A stretch of DNA of 64,000 bases. Origin: Rhabditoides inermis. Taxonomy: Eukaryota; Nematoda; Chromadorea; Rhabditida; Rhabditidae. The stretch spans positions 186,001 through 250,000 of the forward strand of contig CAWZYM010000191.1 of NCBI GenBank assembly GCA_963966185.1, in the 5' to 3' direction. The notes under the pieces are model-generated. The model had not been told where the DNA came from and ran no database searches. It worked only from the letters and a program-made list of their open reading frames with translations. How positions within the stretch are numbered: the first letter of the stretch is position 1; each line of letters opens with the position of its first letter. Of this stretch, positions 1 to 13,700 are shown piece by piece. The translations under genes were made by a program, and so were the position numbers.

Positions 1-2300
1 ATTAACAGAATGAGGAGGAATCACTGTGTCAGATCCACTCTAGAAAGCGTAGAGAAGCAGTCCGGGAGTTGTGACTTCCCAGTTCTGCTAATTATGGCAT
101 TTATGCAAAAAATATTTTCTTCCAGATGTGTTCGAATCGTGATCGAACTAGATCAGAGAAATAACAGACTAGATGAAATCACTGTGTCAGTTTCACTCCA
201 GAGAGCGTAGAGAAGCAGTCCGGGAGTTGTGACTTCCCAGTTCTGCTAATTATGGCATTTATGCAAAAATGTTTTCTTCCAAATGTGTTCGAATCGTGAT
301 CGAACTAGATCAGAGAAATAACAGAATGAGGAGGAATCACTGTGTCAGATCCACTCTAGAGAGCGTAGAGAAGCAGTCCGGGAGTTGTGACTTCCCAGTT
401 CTGCTAATTATGGCATTTATGCAAAAAATATTTTCTTCGAATCGTGATCGAACTAGATCAGAGAAATAACAGAATGAGGAGGAATCACTGTGTCAGATCC
501 ACTCTAGAAAGCGTAGAGAAGCAGTCCGGTAGATGTGACTTCCCAGTTCTGCTAATAATGGCATTTATGCAAACTATTTTCTTCGAATCGTGATCGAACT
601 AGATCAGAGAAATAACAGAATAAGGAGGAATCACTGTGTCAGTTTCACTCTAGAGAGCGTAGAGAAGCAGTCCGGTAGATGTGACTTCCCAGTTCTCCTA
701 ATTATGGCATTTATGCAAAACTATTTTCTTCCAAATGTGTTCGAATCGTGATCGAACTAGATCAGAGAATTAACAGAATGAGGAGGAATCACTGTGTCAG
801 ATCCACTCTAGAGAGCGTAGAGAAGCAGTCCGGTAGTTGTGACTTCCCTGTTCTACTAATTATGGCATTTATGCAAAACTATTTTCTTCCAAATGTGTTC
901 GAATCGTGATCGAACTAGATCAGAGAAACAACAGAATAAGGAGGAATCACTGTGTCAGATCCACTCTAGAGAGCGTAGAGAAGCAGTCCGGGAGTTGTGA
1001 CTTCCCAGTTCTGCTAATTATGGCATTTATGCAAAACTATTTTCTTCGAATCGTGATCGAACTAGATCAGAGAAATAACAGAATAAGGAGGAATCACTGT
1101 GTCAGTTTCACTCTAGAGAGCGTAGAGAAGCAGTCCGGTAGATGTGACTTCCCAGTTCTCCTAATTATGGCATTTATGCAAAACTATTTTCTTCCAAATG
1201 TGTTCGAATCGTGATCGAACTAGATCAGAGAATTAACAGAATGAGGAGGAATCACTGTGTCAGATCCACTCTAGAGAGCGTAGAGAAGCAGTCCGGTAGT
1301 TGTGACTTCCCTGTTCTACTAATTATGGCATTTATGCAAAACTATTTTCTTCCAAATGTGTTCGAATCGTGATCGAACTAGATCAGAGAAACAACAGAAT
1401 AAGGAGGAATCACTGTGTCAGATCCACTCTAGAGAGCGTAGAGAAGCAGTCCGGGAGTTGTGACTTCCCAGTTCTGCTAATTATGGCATTTATGCAAAAC
1501 TATTTTCTTCGAATCGTGATCGAACTAGATCAGAGAAATAACAGAATAAGGAGGAATCACTATGTCAGTTTCACTCTAGAGAGCGTAGAGAAGCAGTCCG
1601 GGAGTTGTGACTTCCCAGTTCTGCTAATTATGGCATTTATGCAAAACTATTTTCTTCGAATCGTGATCGAACTAGATCAGAGAAATAACAGAATAAGGAG
1701 GAATCACTATGTCAGTTTCACTCTAGAGAGCGTAGAGAAGCAGTCCGGGAGTTGTGACTTCCCAGTTCTGCTAATTATGGCATTTATGCAAAAATATTTT
1801 CTTCCAGATGTGTTCGAATCGTGATCGAACTAGATCAGAGAAATAACAGAATAAGGAGGAATCACTGTGTCAATTCCACTCTAGAGAGCGTAGAGAAGCA
1901 GTCCGGGAGTTGTGACTTCCCAGTTCTGCTAATTATAACATTTATGCAAAAATATTTTCTTCCAGATGTGTTCGAATCGTGATCGAACTAGATAAGAGAA
2001 TTAACAGAATAAGGAGGAATCACTGTGTCAGTTCCACTCTAGAGAGCGTAGAGAAGCAGTCCGGGAGTTGTTACTTCCCAGTTCTGCTAATTATAACATT
2101 TATGCAAAAATATTTTCTTCCAGATGTGTTCGAATCGTGATCGAACTAGATCAGAGAAATAACAGAATAAGGAGGATTCACTGTGTCAGTTCCACTCTAG
2201 AGAGCGTAGAGAAGCAGTCCGGTAGTTGTGACTTCCCAGTTCTGCTAATTATGGCATTTATGCAAAACTATTTTCTTCCAAATGTGTTCGAATGGTGATC
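1..2300 (+). repeat. Mixed short/full monomers with a 463-bp tandem duplication
   Basis: The short-monomer junction TTCTTCGAATCG lies at about 435, 581, 1,044 and 1,507. The last three are spaced exactly 463 bp apart (158+158+147). Segment 581-1,043 is repeated almost unchanged as 1,044-1,506, including the distinctive CCGGTAGATGTGAC and TTCTCCTAATT variants. From 1,518 the third copy diverges (CACTATGTCAG) and two short monomers in a row precede a full one. Confidence 0.85.
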
Positions 2301-5300
2301 GAACTAGATCAGAGAAATAACAGAATAAGGAGGAATCACTGTGTCAGTTTCACTCTAGAGAGCGTAGAGAAGCAGTCCGGGAGTTGTGACTTCCCAGTTC
2401 TGCTAATTATGGCATTTATGCAAAAATATTTTCTTCCAGATGTGTTCGAATCGTGATCGAACTAGATCAGAGAAATAACAGAATAAGGAGGAATCACTGT
2501 GTCAGTTCCACTCTAGAGAGCGTAGAGAAGCAGTGCGGGAGTTACGACTTCCCAGTTCTGCTAATTATGGCATTTATGCAAAAGTATTTTCTTCCAAACG
2601 TGTTCGAATCGTGATCGAACTAGATCAGAGAAATAACAGAATAAGGAGGAATCACTGTGTCAGTTTCACTCTAGAGAGCGTAGAGAAGCAGTCCGGGAGT
2701 TGTGACTTCTCACTTCTGTTAATTATGGCATTTATGCAAAAATATTTTCTTCCAGATGTGTTCGAATCGTGATCGAACTAGATCAGAGAAATAACAGAAT
2801 AAGGAGGAATCACTGTGTCAGTTCCACTCTAGAGAGCGTAGAGAAGCAGTCCGGGAGTTGTGACTTCCCAGTTCTGCTAATTATGGCATTTATGCAAAAA
2901 TATTTTCTTCCAGATGTGTTCGAATCGTGATCGAACTAGATCAGAGAAATAACAGAATAAGGAGGGATCACTATGTCAGTTTCACTCTAGAGAGCGTAGA
3001 GAAGCAGTCCGGGAAATGTGACTTCCCAGTTCTGCTAATTATGGCATTTATGCAAAAATATTTTCTTCCAGATGTGTTCGAATCGTGATCGAACTAGATC
3101 AGAGAAATAACAGAATAAGGAGGAATCACTGTGTCAATTCCACTCTAGAGAGCGTAGAGAAGCTGTCCGAAAACTGTGACTTCCCAGTTCTGCTAATTAT
3201 GTCATTTATGCAAAACTATTTTCTTCCAGATGTGTTCGAATCGTGATCGAACTAGATCAGAGAAATAACAGAATAAGGAGGAATCACTGTGTCAATTCCA
3301 CTCTAGAGAGCGTAGAGAAGCAGTCCGGGAGTTGTGACTTCCCAGTTCTGCTAATTATGTCATTTATGCAAAACTATTTTCTTCCAGATGTGTTCGAATC
3401 GTGATCGAACTAGATCAGAGAAATAACAGAATGAGGAGGAATCACTGTGTCAGTTCCACTCTAGAGAGCGTAGAAAAGCAGTCCGGGAGTTGTGACTTCC
3501 CAGTTCTGCTAATTATGGCATTTATGCAAAAATATTTTTTCCAGATGTGTTCGAATCGTGATCGAACTAGATTAGAGAAATAACAGAATAAGGAGGAATC
3601 ACTGTGTCAGTTCTACTCTAGAGAGCGTAGAGAAGCAGTCCGGGAGTTGTGACTTCCCAGTTCTGCTAATTATGGCATTTATGCAAAAATATTTTCTTCC
3701 AGATGTGTTCGAATCGTGATCGAACTAGATCAGAGAAATAACAAAATAAGGAGGAATCACTGTGTCAGTTCCACTCTAGAGAGCGTAGAGAAGCAGTCCG
3801 GGAGTTGTGACTTCCCAGTTCTGCTAATTATGGCATTTATGCAAAAATATTTTCTTCCAGATGTGTTCGAATCGTGATCGAACTAGATCAGAGAAATAAC
3901 AGAATAAGGAGGAATCACTGTGTCAATTCTACTCTAGAGAGCGTAGAGAAGCAGTCCGGGAGTTGTGACTTCCCAGTTCTGCTAATTATGGCATTTATGC
4001 AAAAAAATATTTTCTTCCGGATGTGTTCGAATCGTGATCGAACTAGATCAGAGAAATAACAGAATAAGAAGGAATCACTGTGTCAGTTCCACTCTAGAGA
4101 GCGTAGAGAAGCTGTCCGGAAACTGTGACTTCCCAGTTCTGCTAATTATTGCATTTATGCAAAAATATTTTCTTCCAAACGTGTTCGAATCGTGATCGAA
4201 CTAGATCAGAGAAATAACAGAATAAGGAGGAATCACTATGTCAGTTTCACTCTAGAGAGCGTAGAGAAGCAGTCCGGGAGTTGTGACTTCCCAGTTCTGC
4301 TAATTATGGCATTTATGCAAAAATATTTTCTTCCAGATGTGTTCGAATCGTGATCGAACTAGATCAGAGAAATAACAGAATAAGGAGGAATCACTGTGTC
4401 AATTCCACTCTAGAGAGCGTAGAGAAGCAGTCCGGGAGTTGTGACTTCCCAGTTCTGCTAATTATGGCATTTATGCAAAAAATATTTTCTTCCGGATGTG
4501 TTCGAATCGTGATCGAACTAGATCAGAGAAATAACAGAATAAGGAGGAATCACTGTGTCAGTTCCACTCTAGAGAGCGTAGAGAAGCAGTCCGGGAGTTG
4601 TGACTTCCCAGTTCTGCTAATTATTGCATTTATGCAAAAATATTTTCTTCCAAACGTGTTCGAATCGTGATCGAACTAGATCAGAGAAATAACAGAATAA
4701 GGAGGAATCACTATGTCAGTTTCACTCTAGAGAGCGTAGAGAAGCAGTCCGGGAGTTGTGACTTCCCAGTTCTGCTAATTATGGCATTTATGCAAAAATA
4801 TTTTCTTCCAGATGTGTTCGAATCGTGATCGAACTAGATAAGAGAATTAACAGAATAAGGAGGAATCACTGTGTCAGTTCCACTCTAGAGAGCGTAGAGA
4901 AGCAGTCCGGGAGTTGTTACTTCCCAGTTCTGCTAATTATAACATTTATGCAAACATATTTTCTTCCAGATGTGTTCGAATCGTGAACGAACTAGATCAG
5001 AGAAATAACAGAATAAGGAGGATTCACTGTGTCAGTTTCACTCTAGAGAGCGTAGAGAAGCAGTCCGGGAGTTGTGACTTCCCAGTTCTGCTAATTATGA
5101 CATTAATGCAAAAATATTTTCTTCCAGATGTGTTCGAATCGTGATCGAACTAGATCAGAGAAATAACAGAATGAGGAGGAATCACTGTGTCAGTTCCACT
5201 CTAGAGAGCGTAGAGAAGCAGTCCGGGAGTTGTGACTTCCCAGTTCTGCTAATTATGGCATTTATGCAAAAATATTTTCTTCCAGATGAGTTCGAATCGT

Positions 5301-7720
5301 GATCGAACTAGATCAGAGAAATAACAGAATAAGGAGGAATCACTGTGTCAGTTTCACTCTAGAGAGCGTAGAGAAGCAGTCCGGGAGTTGTGACTTCCCA
5401 GTTCTGGTAATTATGGCATTTATGCAAAACTATTTTCTTCCAGATGTGTTCGAATCGTGATCGAAACTAGATCAGAGAAATAACAGAATGAAGAGGAATC
5501 ACTGTGTCAGTTCCACTCTAGAGAGCGTAGAGAAGCAGTCCGGGAGTTGTGACTTCCCAGTTCTGCTAATTATGGCATTTATGCAAAAATATTTTCTTCC
5601 AGATGAGTTCGAATCGTGATCGAACTAGATCAGAGAAATAACAGAATAAGGAGGAATCACTGTGTCAGTTCCACTCTAGAGAGCGTAGAGAAGCAGTCCG
5701 GGAGTTGTGACTTCCCAGTTCTGCTAATTATGGCATTTATGCAAAAATATTTTCTTCCAGATGAGTTCGAATCGTGATCGAACTAGATCAGAGAAATAAC
5801 AGAATAAGGAGGAATCACTGTGTCAGTTCCACTCTAGAGAGCGTAGAGAAGCAGTCCGGGAGTTGTGACTTCCCAGTTCTGCTAATTATGGCATTTATGC
5901 AAAAATATTTTCTTCCAGATGAGTTCGAATCGTGATCGAACTAGATCAGAGAAATAACAGAATAAGGAGGAATCACTGTGTCAGTTCCACTCTAGAGAGC
6001 GTAGAGAAGCAGTCCGGGAGTTGTGACTTCCCAGTTCTGCTAATTATGGCATTTATGCAAAAATATTTTCTTCCAGATGTGTTCGAATCGTGATCGAACT
6101 AGATCAGAGAAATAACAGAATGAAGAGGAATCACTGTGTCAGTTCCACTCTAGAGAGCGTAGAGAAGCAGTCCGGGAGTTGTGACTTCCCAGTTCTGCTA
6201 ATTATGGCATTTATGCAAAAATATTTTCTTCCAGATGAGTTCGAATCGTGATCGAACTAGATCAGAGAAATAACAGAATAAGAAGGAATCACTGTGCCAG
6301 TTTCACTCTAGAGAGCGTAGAGAAGCAGTCCGGGAGTTGTGACTTCCCAGTTCTGGTAATTATGGCATTTATGCAAAACTATTTTCTTCCAGATGTGTTC
6401 GAATCGTGATCGAACTAACGAACTAGATCAGAGAAATAACAGAATAAGGAGGAATCACTGTGTCAGTTCCACTCTAGAGAGCGTAGAGAAGCAGTCCGGG
6501 AGTTGTGACTTCCCAGTTCTTCTAATTATGGCATTTATGCAAAACTATTTTCTTCCAGATGTGTTCGAATCGTGATCGAACTAGATCAGAGAAATAACAG
6601 AATAAGGAGAAATCACTGTGTCAGTTCCACTCTAGAGAGCGTAGAGAAGCAGTGCGGGAGTTGTGACTTCCCAGTTCTGCTAATTATGGCATTTATGCAA
6701 AACTATTTTCTTCCAGATGTGTTCGAATCGTGATCGAACTAGATCAGAGAAATAACAGAATAAGGAGGAATCACTGTGTCAGTTCCACTCTAGAGAGCGT
6801 AGAGAAGCAGTCCGGGAGTTGTGACTTCCCAGTTCTGCTAATTATGGCATTTATGCAAAAATATTTTCTTTCAGATGTGTTCGAATCGTGATCGAACTAA
6901 CGAACTAGATCAGAGAAATAACAGAATAAGGAGGAATCACTGTGTCAGTTCCACTCTAGAGAGCGTAGAGAAGCAGTCCGGGAGTTGTGACTTCCCAGTT
7001 CTGCTAATTATGGCATTTATGCAAAACTATTTTCTTCCAGATGTGTTCGAATCGTGATCGAACTAGATCAGAGAAATAACAGAATAAGGAGGAATCACTG
7101 TGTCAGTTTCACTCTAGAGAGCGTAGAGAAGCAGTCCGGGAGTTGTGACTTCCCAGTTCTGCTAATTATGGCATTTATGGAAAACTATTTTCTTCCAAGT
7201 GTGTTCGAATGGTGATCGAACTAGATTAGAGAAATAACAGAATAAGGAAGAATCACTGTGTCAGTTTCACTCTAGAGAGCGTAGAGAAGCAGTCCGGGAG
7301 TTGTGACTTCCCAGTTCTGCTAATTATGGCATTTATGCAAAACTATTTTCTTCCAAATGTGTTCGAATAGTGATCGAACTAGATTAGAGAAATAACAGAA
7401 TAAGGAGGAATCACTGTGTCAGTTCCACTCTAGAGAGCGTAGAGAAGCAGTGCGGAAGTTGTGACTTCCCAGTTCTGCTAATTATGACATTTATGCAAAA
7501 CTATTTTCTTCCAGATGTGTTCGAATCGTGATCGAACTAGATCAGAAAAATAACAGAATAAGGAGGAATCACTCACTGTGTCAGTTCCACTCTAGAGAGC
7601 GTAGAGAAGCAGTCCGGGAGTTGTGACTTTCCAGTTCTGCTAATTATGGCATTAATGCAAAACTATTTTCTTCCAGATGTGTTCGAATCGTGATCGAACT
7701 AGATCACAAAATAACAGAAT
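2300..7720 (+). repeat. Run dominated by full-length 158-bp monomers
   Basis: This stretch has almost no 147-bp units. Local sub-families are visible. A monomer pair with GATAAGAGAATTAACAG and TTATAACATTTATG occurs near 1,985-2,110 and again near 4,838-4,950 (shift about 2,846). Segments beginning near 3,874 and 4,350 are a 476-bp pair sharing CTTCCGGATG with extra A residues. A run at 5,285-6,235 carries GATGAGTTCG instead of GATGTGTTCG. The 8-bp insertion giving CGAACTAACGAACTAG occurs near 6,413 and 6,895, 482 bp apart (3x158+8). A 4-bp insertion (CACTCACTG) is at about 7,573. Confidence 0.85.
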
Positions 7721-10700
7721 AAGGAGGAATCACTGTGTCAGTTCCACTCTAGAGAGCGTAGAGAAGCAGTCCGGGAGTTGTGACTTCCCAGTTCTGCTAA
7801 TTATGGCATTTATGCAAAAATATTTTCTTCCAGATGTGTTCGAATCGTGATCGAACTAGATCAGAGAAATAACAGAATAAGGAGGAATCACTGTGTCAGT
7901 TCCACTCTAGAGAGCGTAGAGAAGCAGTCCGGGAGTTGTGACTTCCCAGTTCTGCTAATTATGGCATTTATGCAAAACTATTTTCTTCCAGATGTGTTCG
8001 AATCGTGATCGAACTAGATCAGAGAAATAACAGAATAAGGAAGAATCACTGTGTCAGTTCCACTCTAGAGAGCGTAGAGAAGCAGTCCGGGAGTTGTGAC
8101 TTCCCAGTTCTGCTAATTATGGCATTTATGCAAAACTATTTTCTTCCAGATGTGTTCGAATCGTGATCGAACTAGATAAGAGAATTAACAGAATAAGGAG
8201 GAATCACTGTGTCAGTTCTACTCTAGAGAGCGTAGAGAAGCAGTGCGGGAGTTGTGACTTCCCAGTTCTGCTAATTATGGCATTTATGCAAAACTATTTT
8301 CTTCCAGATGTGTTCGAATCGTGATCGAACTAGACCAGAGAAATAACAGAATAAGGAGGAATCACTGTGTCAGTTCCACTCTAGAGAGCGTAGAGAAGCA
8401 GTCCGGGAGTTGTGACTTCCCAGTTCTGCTAATTATGGCATTTATGCAAAACTATTTTCTTCCAGATGTGTTCGAATCGTGATCGAACTAGATCAGAGAA
8501 ATAACAGAATAAGGAGGAATCACTGTGTCAGTTCCACTCTAGAGAGCGTAGAGAAGCAGTGCGGGAGTTGTGACTTCCCAGTTCTGCTAATTATGGCATT
8601 TATGCAAAACTATTTTCTTCCAGATGTGTTCGAATCGTGATCGAACTAGATCAGAGAAATAACAGAATAAGGAGGAATCACTGTGTCAGTTCCACTCTAG
8701 AGAGCGTAGAGAAGCAGTCCGGGAGTTGTGACTTCCCAGTTCTGCTAATTATGGCATTTATGCAAAACTATTTTTTCCAGATGTGTTCGAATCGTGATCG
8801 AACTAGATCAGAGAACTAACAGAATAAGGAGGAATCACTGTGTCAGTTCCACTCTAGAGAGCGTAGAGAAGCAGTCCGGGAGTTGTGACTTCCCAGTTCT
8901 GCTAATTATGGCATTGATGCAAAACTATTTTTTCCAGATGTGTTCGAATCGTGATCGAACTAGATCAGAGAAATAACAGAATAAGGAGGAATCACTGTGT
9001 CAGTTCCACTCTAGAGAGCGTAGAGAAGCAGTCCGGGAGTTGTGACTTCCCAGTTCTGCTAATTATGGCATTTATGCAAAACTATTTTTTCCAGATGTGT
9101 TCGAATCGTGATCGAACTAGATCAGAGAAATAACAGAATAAGGAGGAATCACTGTGTCAGTTTCACTCTAGAGAGCGTAGAGAAGCAGTCCGGGAGTTGT
9201 GACATCCCAGTTCTGCTAATTATGGCATTTATGCAAAACTATTTTCTTCCAAATATGTTCGAATCGTGATCGAACTAGATCAGAGAAATAACAGAATAAG
9301 GAGGAATCACTGTGTCAGATCCACTCTAGAGAGCGTAGAGAAGCAGTCCGGGAGTTGTGACTTCCCAGTTCTGCTAATTATGGCATTTATGCAAAAATAT
9401 TTTCTTCCAGATGTGTTCGAATCGTGATCGAACTAGATCAGAGAAATAACAGAATGAGGAGGAATCACTGTGTCAGATCCACTCTAGAAAGCGTAGAGAA
9501 GCAGTCCGGGAGTTGTGACTTTCCAGTTCTGCTAATTATGGCATTTATGCAAAACTATTTTCTTCGAATCGTGATCGAACTAGATCAGAGAAATAACAGA
9601 ATAAGGAGGAATCACTGTGTCAGTTTGACTCTAGAGAGCGTAGAGAAGCAGTCCGGGAGTTGTGACTTCCCAGTTCTGCTAATTATGGCATTTATGCAAA
9701 ACTATTTTCTTCCAAATATGTTCGAATCGTGATCGAACTAGATCAGAGAAATAACAGAATAAGGAGGAATCACTGTGTCAGATCCACTCTAGAGAGCGTA
9801 GAGAAGCAGTCCGGGAGTTGTGACTTCCCAGTTCTGCTAATTATGGCATTTATGCAAAACTATTTTCTTCCAAATGTGTTCGAATCGTGATCGAACTAGA
9901 TCAGAGAAATAACAGAATAAGGAGGAATCACTGTGTCAGTTCCACTCTAGAAAGCGTAGAGAAGCAGTCCGGGAGTTGTGACTTCCCAGTTCTGCTAATT
10001 ATGGCATTTATGCAAAACTTTTTTCTTCGAATCGTGATCGAACTAGATCAGAGAAATAACAGAATAAGGAGGAATCACTGTGTCAGTTTCACTCTAGAGA
10101 GCGTAGAGAAGCAGTCCGGGAGTTGTGACTTCCCAGTTCTGCTAATTATGACATTTATGCAAAACTATTTTCTTCCAGATGTGTTCGAATCGTGATCGAA
10201 CTAGATCAGAGAAATAACAGAATAAGGAGGAATCACTGTGTCAGTTCCACTCTAGAGAGCGTAGAGAAGCAGTCCGGAAGTTGTGACTTCCCAGTTCTGC
10301 TAGTTATGGCATTTATGCAAAACTATTTTCTTCCAAATGTGTTCGAATCGTGATCGAACTAGATCAGAGAAACAACAGAATGAGGAGGAATCACTGTGTC
10401 AGATCCACTCTAGAGAGCGTAGAGAAGCAGTCCGGTAGTTGTGACTTCCCAGTTCTGCTAATTATGGCATTTATGCAAAACTATTTTCTTCCAGATGTGT
10501 TCGAATCGTGATCGAACTAGATCAGAGAAATAACAGAATAAGGAGGAATCACTGTGTCAGTTCCACTCTAGAGAGCGTAGAGAAGCAGTCCGGAAGTTGT
10601 GACTTCCCAGTTCTGCTAGTTATGGCGTTTATGCAAAACTATTTTCTTCCAAATGTGTTCGAATCGTGATCGAACTAGATCAGAGAAACAACAGAATGAG

Positions 10701-13700
10701 GAGGAATCACTGTGTCAGATCCACTCTAGAGAGCGTAGAGAAGCAGTCCGGGAGTTGTGACTTCCCAGTTCTGCTAATTATGGCATTTATGCAAAAATAT
10801 TTTCTTCCAGATGTGTTCGAATCGTGATCGAACTAGATCAGAGAAATAACAGAATGAGGAGGAATCACTGTGTCAGTTCCACTCTAGAGAGCGTAGAGAA
10901 GCAGTCCGGGAGTTGTGACTTCCCAGTTCTGCTAATTATGGCATTTATGCAAAACTATTTTCTTCCAAATGTGTTCGAATCGTGATCGAACTAGATCAGA
11001 GAAATAACAGAATAAGGAGGAATCACTGTGTCAGTTCCACTCTAGAGAGCGTAGAGAAGCAGTCCGGGAGTTGTGACTTCCCAGTTCTGCTAATTATGGC
11101 ATTTATGCAAAAATATTTTCTTCCAGATGTGTTCGAATCGTGATCGAACTAGATCAGAGAAATAACAGAATAAGGAGGAATCACTGTGTCAGTTCCACTC
11201 TAGAGAGCGTAGAGAAGCAGTCCGGGAGTTGTGACTTCCCAGTTCTGCTAATTATGGCATTTATGCAAAACTATTTTCTTCCAGATGTGTTCGAATCGTG
11301 ATCGAACTAGATCAGAGAAATAACAGAATAAGGAAGAATCACTGTGTCAGTTCCACTCTAGAGAGCGTAGAGAAGCAGTCCGGGAGTTGTGACTTCCCAG
11401 TTCTGCTAATTATGGCATTTATGCAAAACTATTTTCTTCCAGATGTGTTCGAATCGTGATCGAACTAGATAAGAGAATTAACAGAATAAGGAGGAATCAC
11501 TGTGTCAGTTCTACTCTAGAGAGCGTAGAGAAGCAGTGCGGGAGTTGTGACTTCCCAGTTCTGCTAATTATGGCATTTATGCAAAACTATTTTCTTCCAG
11601 ATGTGTTCGAATCGTGATCGAACTAGACCAGAGAAATAACAGAATAAGGAGGAATCACTGTGTCAGTTCCACTCTAGAGAGCGTAGAGAAGCAGTCCGGG
11701 AGTTGTGACTTCCCAGTTCTGCTAATTATGGCATTTATGCAAAACTATTTTCTTCCAGATGTGTTCGAATCGTGATCGAACTAGATCAGAGAAATAACAG
11801 AATAAGGAGGAATCACTGTGTCAGTTCCACTCTAGAGAGCGTAGAGAAGCAGTGCGGGAGTTGTGACTTCCCAGTTCTGCTAATTATGGCATTTATGCAA
11901 AACTATTTTCTTCCAGATGTGTTCGAATCGTGATCGAACTAGATCAGAGAAATAACAGAATAAGGAGGAATCACTGTGTCAGTTCCACTCTAGAGAGCGT
12001 AGAGAAGCAGTCCGGGAGTTGTGACTTCCCAGTTCTGCTAATTATGGCATTTATGCAAAAATATTTTTTCCAGATGTGTTCGAATCGTGATCGAACTAGA
12101 TCAGAGAAATAACAGAATAAGGAGGAATCACTGTGTCAGTTCCACTCTAGAGAGCGTAGAGAAGCAGTCCGGGAGTTGTGACTTCCCAGTTCTGCTAATT
12201 ATGGCATTGATGCAAAACTATTTTTTCCAGATGTGTTCGAATCGTGATCGAACTAGATCAGAGAAATAACAGAATAAGGAGGAATCACTGTGTCAGTTCC
12301 ACTCTAGAGAGCGTAGAGAAGCAGTCCGGGAGTTGTGACTTCCCAGTTCTGCTAATTATGGCATTTATGCAAAACTATTTTTTCCAGATGTGTTCGAATC
12401 GTGATCGAACTAGATCAGAGAAATAACAGAATAAGGAGGAATCACTGTGTCAGTTTCACTCTAGAGAGCGTAGAGAAGCAGTCCGGGAGTTGTGACATCC
12501 CAGTTCTGCTAATTATGGCATTTATGCAAAACTATTTTCTTCCAAATATGTTCGAATCGTGATCGAACTAGATCAGAGAAATAACAGAATAAGGAGGAAT
12601 CACTGTGTCAGATCCACTCTAGAGAGCGTAGAGAAGCAGTCCGGGAGTTGTGACTTCCCAGTTCTGCTAATTATGGCATTTATGCAAAAATATTTTCTTC
12701 CAGATGTGTTCGAATCGTGATCGAACTAGATCAGAGAAATAACAGAATGAGGAGGAATCACTGTGTCAGATCCACTCTAGAAAGCGTAGAGAAGCAGTCC
12801 GGGAGTTGTGACTTTCCAGTTCTGCTAATTATGGCATTTATGCAAAACTATTTTCTTCGAATCGTGATCGAACTAGATCAGAGAAATAACAGAATAAGGA
12901 GGAATCACTGTGTCAGTTTCACTCTAGAGAGCGTAGAGAAGCAGTCCGGGAGTTGTGACTTCCCAGTTCTGCTAATTATGGCATTTATGCAAAACTATTT
13001 TCTTCCAAATATGTTCGAATCGTGATCGAACTAGATCAGAGAAATAACAGACTAAGGAGGAATCACTGTGTCAGTTCTATTTTAGAGAGCGTAGAGAAAC
13101 AGTGCGGAAGTTGTGACTTCCCAGTTCTGCTAATTATGGCATTTATGCAAAAATATTTTTTCCAGATGTGTTCGAATCGTGATCGAACTAGATCAGAGAA
13201 ATAACAGAATAAGGAGGAATCACTGTGTCAGTTCCACTCTAGAGAGCGTAGAGAAGCAGTCCGGGAGTTGTGACTTCCCAGTTCTGCTAATTATGGCATT
13301 GATGCAAAACTATTTTTTCCAGATGTGTTCGAATCGTGATCGAACTAGATCAGAGAAATAACAGAATAAGGAGGAATCACTGTGTCAGTTCCACTCTAGA
13401 GAGCGTAGAGAAGCAGTCCGGGAGTTGTGACTTCCCAGTTCTGCTAATTATGGCATTTATGCAAAACTATTTTTTCCAGATGTGTTCGAATCGTGATCGA
13501 ACTAGATCAGAGAAATAACAGAATAAGGAGGAATCACTGTGTCAGTTTCACTCTAGAGAGCGTAGAGAAGCAGTCCGGGAGTTGTGACATCCCAGTTCTG
13601 CTAATTATGGCATTTATGCAAAACTATTTTCTTCCAAATATGTTCGAATCGTGATCGAACTAGATCAGAGAAATAACAGAATAAGGAGGAATCACTGTGT

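Noticed and set aside
9424..10195. 102-codon frames such as those at 9,424-9,732 and 9,887-10,195 and many like them as genes
   Set aside because: They start at GTG, recur with every short-plus-full dimer, and end by the frame shift of the 158-bp unit. Lengths follow monomer arithmetic, and no domain is recognisable.
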